Below, piece after piece: positions 58,339 through 64,000 of a stretch of DNA of 64,000 nt (its first letter is position 1; each line of letters begins with the position of its first letter). Source of the stretch: Streptomyces litmocidini (lineage in GTDB: Bacteria > Actinomycetota > Actinomycetes > Streptomycetales > Streptomycetaceae); the NCBI RefSeq assembly GCF_014649755.1, contig NZ_BMTQ01000005.1:186001-250000 (forward strand), in the 5' to 3' direction. The translations under genes were made by a program, and so were the position numbers. The notes under the pieces are model-generated. The model worked only from the letters and a program-made list of their open reading frames with translations. It was not told where the DNA came from and ran no database searches.

Positions 58339-58764
58339 TCAGCAGGCGTGGTCGATGAGGTCGAACGTGGCGTAGTGGTCGGAGGTGTAGTAGTCCTCGT
58401 CGGCCGTGCCGCCGGTCACGATGCGGCGGGCGCCACGGGTGGAGACGCCCGGGGTCTTCACCGTGTACTCGTGGTAGTAGCCGTACGAGTGGGTGGGGAG
58501 GACGCCCTCCCGGTTCTGGAAGACGGCACCGTCCTGGCTGTACGGGAAGGGGCCGCCGGCGTCGATCAGCCTCAGGGTGTCGTACGCCTGGGCGGGCAGG
58601 TCGGAGTAGCAGACGGCCCCGACGGACGAGACCGCCGCGACCGGGGACACGGCGGCGACGGGCGCGGGGGCCGGTGCGGCGGTGGCCGGGGCGCCGAGGA
58701 GGAGGGTGGAGAGGAGGGCGGTGGCGACACCGCCGGCGAGGGTGAATCGAGGGGGGATTCGCAT
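58339..58764 (-). CDS. Secreted guanyl-specific ribonuclease (RNase Sa type)
   Basis: 141 residues. Signal peptide (about 1-30), short Ala/Pro/Val spacer, then a mature domain almost identical in pattern to Streptomyces RNase Sa. Catalytic Glu99 (YHEYTV), Arg110 (STRGARR) and His130 (SDHYATF) correspond to Glu54, Arg65 and His85 of RNase Sa, and Cys52-Cys141 to its single disulfide. It cleaves RNA after guanosine. No barstar-type inhibitor gene is adjacent; export protects the cell. Confidence 0.95.
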   Translation of the reverse strand: MRIPPRFTLAGGVATALLSTLLLGAPATAAPAPAPVAAVSPVAAVSSVGAVCYSDLPAQAYDTLRLIDAGGPFPYSQDGAVFQNREGVLPTHSYGYYHEYTVKTPGVSTRGARRIVTGGTADEDYYTSDHYATFDLIDHAC

Positions 58765-59162
58765 GGCTGCGATGATGACGCGCGTAGACCCCCCGGGGGA
58801 ACCCCAACGGCCTTCAGTTCCACGGACGTCAACCGGTTCCTCCCCAACGTGCGGATCCCGTGGACGGCGTGCACCGGGCCCGTCGGGGGCCTGGCGCCCA
58901 CCGCCCTTCGGGGGGCCTCACCGTCCGCCGGCCCCGTCCTCGCGCCTCGCGGAGTGGCGGCCCTCGGGGCGACCCGCCGATCGAATCCCGCGCGCCCCTC
59001 CCGTTCGGCCCCCGCGGCTGCTACCTTCCTCGCCAACACGCCACCTAACTAACGTTAGGTGGAGGAGTGGCTCCGCGGGCCCGTCCGCCCACGGCCGTCC
59101 CCGAGTCCGTCTGCCGTACGGCCACCGCCCGTACGTCCGTCAGTCCGCAAGGGAGCCCAGCC
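58765..59162. other. 398-bp divergent gap between RNase and phosphatase genes
   Basis: No gene is supported. The only marked element is the dyad at 59041-59062 (listed separately). Promoters for both genes must lie here, but no near-consensus pair was found. A GGGAG ribosome-binding site lies before the phosphatase ATG. Confidence 0.5.
59041..59062. promoter_or_regulatory. 9-bp inverted repeat, probable TetR-type operator
   Basis: CCACCTAAC (59041-59049), TAAC, GTTAGGTGG (59054-59062): perfect 9-bp arms with a 4-bp centre, in an otherwise GC-rich stretch. It contains CTAAC/GTTAG half-sites of the kind bound by TetR proteins. It lies 100 bp before the tyrosine-phosphatase start. No TetR gene is adjacent; the nearest is about 3 kb away at 62062-62724. 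Confidence 0.6.
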
Positions 59163-60062
59163 ATGCCCCTGTCCCGACGCGCCCTGCTCACCACCACCGG
59201 TGCCGCACTGCTCCTCGGCGCCGCGCCGCCCGCGCTCGCCCGCCCCCGCCCCACGGCCGCCACCGCGATCCGGCAGATCCCGCTCCAGGGCGCGGTCAAC
59301 GTCCGCGACCTCGGCGGATACGCCACCTACGACGGCAAACGGGTCCGGCACGGCCTCGCCTACCGCGGCGACCACCTCGCCAGGCTCACCGACGCCGACC
59401 TCACCACCCTCGCCGGGCTCGGTCTCGGCACCGTGGTCGACCTGCGGATCCCGCTGGAGGTCGACCACGACGGCGCCGACCGGCTGCCCGCCGGCGCGAC
59501 CCCGGTGGCCCGGCCCGTCACCGACCACGGCCTCTTCGGGCAGCTGACGGCCGCGATCGGCTCCCGCGACCCGGTGCGGCAGGAGGAGATGCTCGGCGAC
59601 GGCCGGGCCGCCGCCTTCATGCGCGAGGTGTACCGCACCTTCGTCACCGACCCCGCCGACCGGGCCGCCCTCGCGGCCACCCTGCGGGACCTGGCCGACC
59701 CCCGCCGGGGGCCGCTGCTCCTGCACTGCACCTCCGGCAAGGACCGCACCGGCTGGACGAGCTGGCTCCTGCTCACCCTGCTCGGGGTGCCGGAGACCTC
59801 CGCCCGCGCGGACTACCTCGCCTCCAACACCTTCCGCGCCGCGTACGACGCACGGGTGCGGGAGGGGCTGAAGCAGGGCGGGCTCATGCAGAACCCGGAC
59901 CTGATCGTGCCGCTGCAGGAGGTGCGGGCCGAGTACCTGGACACCGCCCTCGACCAGCTCCGCACCTCGTACGGCAGCCTCTTCCGTTACGTGTCGGTCG
60001 GCCTCGGCCTGGAGCTGCGCGAGCTCGCGGCGCTCCGCGAGCGGCTGGTGCCCGAGGCCTGA
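59163..60062 (+). CDS. Exported protein-tyrosine phosphatase
   Basis: 299 residues with a Tat-like signal (LSRRALLTTTGAALLLG). The phosphatase loop H188-C189-T-S-G-K-D-R-T-G has the HCxxGKDR form of the tyrosine/serine phosphatase family related to Mycobacterium PtpB. NVRDLGGYATYDGKRVRHGLAYRGDHL near the N-terminus is the other family hallmark. It dephosphorylates phosphotyrosine or phosphoinositides outside the membrane. Its last 76 bp overlap the convergent RNA-helicase gene. Confidence 0.92.
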   Translation: MPLSRRALLTTTGAALLLGAAPPALARPRPTAATAIRQIPLQGAVNVRDLGGYATYDGKRVRHGLAYRGDHLARLTDADLTTLAGLGLGTVVDLRIPLEVDHDGADRLPAGATPVARPVTDHGLFGQLTAAIGSRDPVRQEEMLGDGRAAAFMREVYRTFVTDPADRAALAATLRDLADPRRGPLLLHCTSGKDRTGWTSWLLLTLLGVPETSARADYLASNTFRAAYDARVREGLKQGGLMQNPDLIVPLQEVRAEYLDTALDQLRTSYGSLFRYVSVGLGLELRELAALRERLVPEA

Positions 60063-61756
60063 CGCCCGCCCCGGCCGGCGCCGGCCGCCGCACCGCGCCC
60101 GGCGCCCGCGCCCGCCCCGGAGCCCGCGCCCCGGCCCGCGCCCGAACCGCGCCCCGCACCGACCGCACCGCGACCGGAGCCGCCCGAGGCGCCGGAACCC
60201 CGGCCCGTCGGGGTCCCGGAGGCGGAACCCCGGCCCGTGGTGCCCGAGCCGGGCGCCCGCCCGGTGGACGGGCCGGAGGCGCGGCCCGAGGCCGACGCGC
60301 CCGTCCCCGTACCCCCGCCGGCCGAACCGCCGGAGGCCGGACGGCGACGGCGACGGCCGCCGCCCGTGCCGCTTCCGGCGTCCGTCGCCTTGCGCGGCGG
60401 GGTCGGCTGCGGGACCTCGATGACGACGGGGACGCCCGAGGGCTCCCGGGCGCCGGTGAGCTCGGCGAGCTCCTCGTCGCTGGACTTGATCTGCGCCGTG
60501 CGGGGGCTGATCCCCGCGTTCGACATCAGCCGGCCCATGTCCCGCTTCTGCTCGGGCAGGACCAGCGTGAAGACGCTGCCGGACTCGCCGGCGCGGGCGG
60601 TGCGGCCGCCCCGGTGCAGATAGTCCTTGTGGTCCATCGGCGGGTCGACGTTCACGACCATGTCGAGGTCGTCCACGTGGATGCCGCGGGCCGCCACGTT
60701 CGTCGCGACCAGCGTGGTGACCTGGCCGGTCTTGAACTGGTCCAGGGTCCGGTTGCGCTGCGGCTGCGAGCGGCCGCCGTGCAGCCCGGAGGCCCGGACG
60801 CCGTTGGCCAGGAGCCGCTTGACCAGCCGGTCCACGGACCGCTTGGTGTCCATGAAGAGGATCGTCCGGCCGTCGCGGGCCGCGATCCGCAGCGTGACGG
60901 CCTTCTTGTCGGTCTCGTCCTGCACGTAGAGCAGGTGGTGCTCCATCGTGGTCACCGCGCCGGCCGAGGGGTCGACGGAGTGCACGACCGGGTCGTCGAG
61001 GAACATCTTGACGAGCTTGTCGATGTTCCGGTCGAGGGTCGCGGAGAACAGCAGCCGCTGCCCGCCCGGCTCCACCTGCTTCAGCAGCTTCGTGACCTGC
61101 GGCAGGAAGCCCATGTCGGCCATCTGGTCGGCCTCGTCGAGGACGGTGACGGCGACCTGGTCCAGACGGCAGTCGCCCCGCTCGATGAGGTCGTGGAGCC
61201 GGCCCGGCGTGGCGATGAGGATCTCGGCGCCGCGCCGGAGGGACGAGGACTGCCGGGAGATCGACATGCCGCCGACGACCGTGGTGATCCGCAGCCGCAG
61301 CGCGGAGGCGTACGGCGTGAGGGCGTCGGTCACCTGCTGGGCGAGCTCGCGGGTCGGCACCAGGACCAGCGCGAGGGGCGCGGTCGGCTCGGCGCGGCGG
61401 CCCGCGGTACGGGCGAGGAGCGCGAGCCCGAAGGCGAGGGTCTTGCCGGAGCCGGTGCGCCCCCGGCCGAGGACGTCGCGCCCGGCGATCGAGTTCGGCA
61501 GGGTCGCGGCCTGGATCGGGAAGGGCTCGGTGACGCCCTGCTCGGTGAGCGTCCGCAGCAGCGCGGCCGGCATGTCCAGGTCCTCGAAGGAGGCCACGGG
61601 CGGCAGCGCGGGCGTCACCGTCTCCGGCGGAGTGAACTCCTGCGGCGGCGGGGGCGCGGCGGGACGACGGCCGGCGCGGGCGCCCTTCGGCTGGGACGTG
61701 GACTTCGCCTGGGCGGTGCGGGGGCCGCGCTTGTGGGGGCGTTCGGAGCGGGTCAT
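59987..61756 (-). CDS. DEAD-box RNA helicase
   Basis: 589 residues. Q motif FEDLDMPAALLRTLTEQGVTEPFPIQ near residue 60, motif I GRTGSGKT, PTRELAQQ, TPGRLHDLI, DEAD in VTVLDEADQMADMGF, SAT in LLFSATLD, and second-lobe HGGRSQPQRNRTLDQF, ATNVAARGIHV and HRGGRTARAG. The last 125 residues are a Gly/Ser/Arg-rich tail typical of RNA chaperone-like helicases. It unwinds structured RNA, as in ribosome assembly and cold response. ATG 61756; the 5' leader has a 15-bp hairpin and tandem repeats. The 3' end overlaps the phosphatase gene. Confidence 0.93.
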   Translation of the reverse strand: MTRSERPHKRGPRTAQAKSTSQPKGARAGRRPAAPPPPQEFTPPETVTPALPPVASFEDLDMPAALLRTLTEQGVTEPFPIQAATLPNSIAGRDVLGRGRTGSGKTLAFGLALLARTAGRRAEPTAPLALVLVPTRELAQQVTDALTPYASALRLRITTVVGGMSISRQSSSLRRGAEILIATPGRLHDLIERGDCRLDQVAVTVLDEADQMADMGFLPQVTKLLKQVEPGGQRLLFSATLDRNIDKLVKMFLDDPVVHSVDPSAGAVTTMEHHLLYVQDETDKKAVTLRIAARDGRTILFMDTKRSVDRLVKRLLANGVRASGLHGGRSQPQRNRTLDQFKTGQVTTLVATNVAARGIHVDDLDMVVNVDPPMDHKDYLHRGGRTARAGESGSVFTLVLPEQKRDMGRLMSNAGISPRTAQIKSSDEELAELTGAREPSGVPVVIEVPQPTPPRKATDAGSGTGGGRRRRRPASGGSAGGGTGTGASASGRASGPSTGRAPGSGTTGRGSASGTPTGRGSGASGGSGRGAVGAGRGSGAGRGAGSGAGAGAGRGAAAGAGRGGRQASGTSRSRSAASSRSSRPRPTDT

Positions 61757-61785
61757 TCGTGCCTTCCTGGCCGGTGCGCGGCACG

Positions 61786-61820
61786 GCCGGGGCCCGCACC
61801 TGCGCGGTGCGGGCCCCGGC
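61786..61820. repeat. 15-bp perfect stem-loop in the helicase leader
   Basis: GCCGGGGCCCGCACC (61786-61800) pairs with GGTGCGGGCCCCGGC (61806-61820) around a 5-nt loop, 30 bp before the helicase ATG on the minus strand. If transcribed it would bury the region just ahead of the ribosome-binding site and could act as a translational or transcriptional brake. Confidence 0.8.
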
Positions 61821-61930
61821 TGTACCGCCCGGAACACGAGATACGGGCCCCGGCTGTCTCTCCCGGAGCACGCGACACGGCCCCGGCTGTCTCTCCCGGG
61901 ACGCGCGATACAGGTCCCGGATGTCTACAG
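61811..61930. repeat. About 3.5 tandem copies of a 34-bp unit
   Basis: Units start at 61811, 61845 and 61879 with a partial copy from 61912; each opens ggccccggctgt and ends acgcgacac or a variant. The first unit overlaps the right arm of the stem-loop. They lie upstream of the helicase start, in its probable leader or promoter, and encode nothing. Confidence 0.85.
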
Positions 61931-61949
61931 GAACAATAGTGCGCCCCAG

Positions 61950-62100
61950 GACCTTCCCGCCCCTGCCCCCCGCCCCCCGGACGCCTCAGGGCCTCCCCGC
62001 CCCGGCCTCTCCGCCCCGGACGCCTCAGGACGCCTCAGGACCTCCCCGCCCCCCGGAAGCCTCAGGGCCTCTCCGCCCCGGTCTCTCGCCCTCCGGACGC
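61950..62100. repeat. Degenerate repeats of ccggacgcctcagg type
   Basis: Four or more imperfect copies of a unit of about 35-40 bp containing cggacgcctcagg and ctccccgcccc run through the gap and into the last codons of the TetR gene (stop at 62062), so the final residues of that protein (GASGGRETGAERP) are encoded by repeat sequence. It is part of the 305-bp stretch (61757-62061) without a gene. Confidence 0.7.
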
Positions 62101-62724
62101 CCCGGGACCTCGCACGGCGATTCCGTCCAGGACCATGGACAGGTACTGGCGGGCGATCTCCTCCGGGCTGTGCTGTCCGCCCGGCCGGTACCAGGACGCG
62201 GCGACCCAGACGGTGTCGCGCACGAAGCGGTAGGTCAGACGGACGTCGAGGTCGTCGCGGAAGACCCCGTCCGCGACGCCGCGCTCCAGGGTTCCGAGCC
62301 AGGCCTTCTCGAACCTGCGCTGCGAGTCGACGAGGTAGCCGAAGCGGGGCTGGTCGACGAGGTGCAGGGACTCCTTCTGGTAGATGGCGACGGCGGCGCG
62401 GTGCCGGTCGATCTCCCGGAAGGACTCGGTGACGAGGGCCTCGATGGTCTCGCGGGGGCCGAGCCCGGCGCCGAGGACGGCGTCGTACCCCTCCCAGAGC
62501 TCGTTCAGGAAGGTGGAGAGGATCTCGTCGAGCATCGACTCCTTGGAGTCGAAGTGGTAGTAGAGGCTGCCGGCGAGCATCCCGGCGGCGTCCGCGATCT
62601 TGCGGACGGTGGTCGCGTTGTACCCCTGGGCGGCGAACACCTCGGCCGCCGTGTCGAGGAGTTCACGGCGCCGCTCGGGTCCCCCGCTCACTTGGGTCTT
62701 CTTCTTGTTCGCAGTGTTCGGCAC
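62062..62724 (-). CDS. TetR-family transcriptional regulator
   Basis: 220 residues. N-terminal helix-turn-helix RRRELLDTAAEVFAAQGYNATTVRKIADAAGMLAGSLYYHFDSKESMLDEIL is textbook TetR. The ligand domain resembles the KstR2-like group with HRAAVAIYQKESLHL and VRDTVWVAASWYRPGG. These often sense acyl-CoA or other CoA thioesters, which is inference here. The GTG at 62724 begins the conserved part. The C-terminal tail is repeat-derived. No target gene is adjacent; the dyad at 59041-59062 is a possible but distant site. Confidence 0.88.
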   Translation of the reverse strand: MPNTANKKKTQVSGGPERRRELLDTAAEVFAAQGYNATTVRKIADAAGMLAGSLYYHFDSKESMLDEILSTFLNELWEGYDAVLGAGLGPRETIEALVTESFREIDRHRAAVAIYQKESLHLVDQPRFGYLVDSQRRFEKAWLGTLERGVADGVFRDDLDVRLTYRFVRDTVWVAASWYRPGGQHSPEEIARQYLSMVLDGIAVRGPGASGGRETGAERP

Positions 62725-62921
62725 GTGCCCATTCTGGTCCCCCCGCGCGCCGGCCCACCCAGGAGCCGGGCCTCCTGGCGCGGCGGGCTGCCGTCGTCGC
62801 CGCGCCGGAGCGTCCGCGTCGGGCGTCCCGGCGCCCGGCTGCGGAAGCAGATCTCCTCTCCGTCCACCCAGGTCCGTACGCCCTCGGTCGGCTCCACCCG
62901 GAAGAGCCGGATACCCGACAA
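62688..62921 (-). CDS. Small open frame ahead of the TetR gene, doubtful
   Basis: 77 codons that begin plausibly (SGIRLFRVEPTEGVRTWVDGEEICF) but then become Arg/Gly-rich and overlap the first 12 codons of the TetR gene in another frame. The first 26 residues look protein-like, the rest does not, which suggests either a gene truncated by a deletion or chance. No family recognised. Confidence 0.25.
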   Translation of the reverse strand: MSGIRLFRVEPTEGVRTWVDGEEICFRSRAPGRPTRTLRRGDDGSPPRQEARLLGGPARGGTRMGTCRTLRTRRRPK

Positions 62922-62951
62922 CCACTGTCCGGGTTGCTCCGGTGACGCGTC

Positions 62952-63332
62952 TCAGGCGGTGGCGGCGCGCTCCGCCGCGCTGCGCTCCACGCAGAACTCG
63001 TTGCCCTCCGGGTCCGCCATGGTGGCCCAGCCGGTGCCGTCGGCGTTCCGGCGGTCGTCGATCAGGGTGGCGCCGAGGCCGAGCAGCCGCTCGACCTCCT
63101 CGTCGCGGCTGCGGTCCTGCGGCTGGAGGTCGAGGTGGACGCGGTTCTTCACCGTCTTCCCCTCGGGGACCTGGATGAAGAGGAGGTTCGCGCCGGGCGA
63201 CTCGACGAGCGCCTCCGGGTCGCCGGGCTTGTCGTCGTCGGAGGGCTCGGAGTCGAGGACCTTGGCCCAGAAGGTCGCCAGGGCGTAGGCGTCGGCGCAG
63301 TCGACGGTCACGTGTCGTACGAGAGAGGTCAT
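62952..63332 (-). CDS. VOC (glyoxalase-like) protein
   Basis: 126 residues, one VOC unit of the glyoxalase-like domain type: VRHVTVDCADAYALATFWAKVLDSEPSDDDKPGDPEALVESPG, then VHLDLQPQDRSRDEEVERLLGLGATLIDD and WATMADPEGNEFCVE. The closing DPEGNEFCV is the family mark. It differs from the VOC protein at 1860 in sequence and length, so the two are not a recent duplicate. Substrate unknown. Confidence 0.9.
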   Translation of the reverse strand: MTSLVRHVTVDCADAYALATFWAKVLDSEPSDDDKPGDPEALVESPGANLLFIQVPEGKTVKNRVHLDLQPQDRSRDEEVERLLGLGATLIDDRRNADGTGWATMADPEGNEFCVERSAAERAATA

Positions 63333-63427
63333 GGCCCCATGATTGCCCGCGGCAACGGCCGGGGCGAGCGGATTACCGTTCCTCGCACCGGAGTTGCCGC
63401 CCCTCGGTCGCCGCAACGGGCGCGGGG

Positions 63428-64000
63428 TCACGACCGGACGACGCCCTGGGCCCGGGCGGCGGCGAGCCAGGCCGGGAACTCGGAGACGAGCCGGTCGTAC
63501 AGCTCGGCGTCCGGGACCCGGTTCGGGTCCTGGCCCGCGTGGAAGAAGCCGGCGTTGTCGAGGGGCCGCTTCGCCGGCACGGCCAGCTCGTCGAGCCTGC
63601 GCAGGAACTCGAACTGCCGGCTGCCGGGGTCGCCGAAGCCGATGAACTGCCAGAAGATCGGCAGGCGGGCCGCCTTGCAGACGTACCGCTCGGCGGCGAG
63701 CTTGTTGATGGGCCCTCCGTCGGTCTGGAAGACGACGAGCGCGGGCGCGGTGGAGCCGCTGTCCAGGTAGTGGTCGATGACGGCGTCCATGGCGAGGTGG
63801 TAGCTCGTCTTCCCCATGTGGCCGAGGCCGGCGACGATCCGGCCGATCCGGCCGGCGTGGTCGTCGAGCCGGATCTCGGTCTCCGCGTCGATGTCGGTGG
63901 AGAAGAAGACCACCGGCACCCGCCCGTCGTCGTCGAGGTGCGCGGAGAGCCCGAGGACCCGGTCGGCGAGGGTCTGGACGGTGCCGTTGGCGTAGTACGG
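63428..64000 (-). CDS. VWA-domain protein (TerF/TerY-like), 5' end beyond window
   Basis: The C-terminal 190 residues of a von Willebrand factor A protein. At the window edge YYANGTVQTLADRVLGLSAHLDDDG follows where the MIDAS DxSxS motif would be (outside). Then VPVVFFSTDIDAETEIRLDDH, HMGKTSYHLAMDAVIDHY and PALVVFQTDGGPINK, whose Thr and Asp complete the metal site. The layout is that of the VWA domain linked to Ter (tellurium-resistance) proteins in Streptomyces. The partner TerD-type genes, if any, are outside the window. Confidence 0.85.
   Translation of the reverse strand, partial: PYYANGTVQTLADRVLGLSAHLDDDGRVPVVFFSTDIDAETEIRLDDHAGRIGRIVAGLGHMGKTSYHLAMDAVIDHYLDSGSTAPALVVFQTDGGPINKLAAERYVCKAARLPIFWQFIGFGDPGSRQFEFLRRLDELAVPAKRPLDNAGFFHAGQDPNRVPDAELYDRLVSEFPAWLAAARAQGVVRS

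Noticed and set aside
59041..59062. Iron-box (DmdR/IdeR) reading of the TAAC/GTTA dyad
   Set aside because: Iron boxes read TTAGG...CCTAA outward to inward; here the half-sites are in the reverse order, and the gene downstream is not iron-related.

Overview
The window is high-GC actinobacterial DNA and almost certainly comes from a Streptomyces chromosome. Reasons: third-position G/C bias in every gene; a sortase-anchored long chaplin, a protein family tied to aerial hyphae; secreted S. griseus-type trypsin and RNase Sa-type ribonuclease; small Streptomyces-only families (SPW_0924, DUF6343, DUF4184); and the run coaE - PAC2 - rpsA - methyltransferase - hrpB ... polA ... liv operon - ANTAR regulator - pyk, which recalls from memory the conserved core arrangement of S. 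coelicolor. No insertion sequence, prophage, CRISPR array or complete biosynthetic cluster was seen.

Layout. 0-12 kb: PfkB kinase, uridine-kinase-like protein with an altered P-loop, VOC protein, SDR/MerR pair behind a MerR-type operator, HxlR regulator divergent from alanine-type aminotransferase alaA across a 32-bp dyad, two small unknowns (one DUF2293), the chaplin, and a translationally coupled SWIM zinc-finger/SNF2 helicase pair. 12-18 kb: small secreted or membrane proteins, TPR protein, coaE, PAC2, rpsA with a long structured leader, and a methyltransferase. 18-29 kb: hrpB, DUF3068 protein, a 46-residue SPW_0924 protein, a lytic transglycosylase with Ig-like repeats, DUF4184 membrane protein, a beta-lactamase-fold protein with a low-complexity insertion, and polA without an intact proofreading motif. 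29-34 kb: YdeP-type molybdopterin oxidoreductase plus hot-dog thioesterase, then a secreted protease coupled to a lipoprotein.

33.8-39.7 kb is a complete branched-chain amino-acid ABC operon (livKHMGF). A strong stem-loop after livK and a perfect 33-bp stem-loop after livF shape it. It faces an ANTAR response regulator, a class-I tRNA with a CAA anticodon, and pyruvate kinase. 42-48 kb: SIMPL protein, Tat-exported 5'-nucleotidase, and a PLP decarboxylase/amine N-hydroxylase pair that looks like the front end of a hydroxamate siderophore pathway with no assembly enzymes nearby. 48-64 kb: aminopeptidase N; an AraC - chorismate mutase - asparaginase strand divergent from a GH35 beta-galactosidase; trypsin; an HExxH/zinc-ribbon protein; an ankyrin/HEAT protein; RNase; tyrosine phosphatase; a DEAD-box helicase with a repeat-rich leader; TetR; VOC; and a VWA protein cut by the window end.

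Most of the window is chromosomal core and housekeeping. I did not find a convincing new multi-gene system. The items most worth following are the class-I CAA tRNA, the SWIM/SNF2 pair, the orphan decarboxylase/N-hydroxylase pair and several unusual RNA-level structures. Assignments rest on motif reading and family memory; no database search was run.
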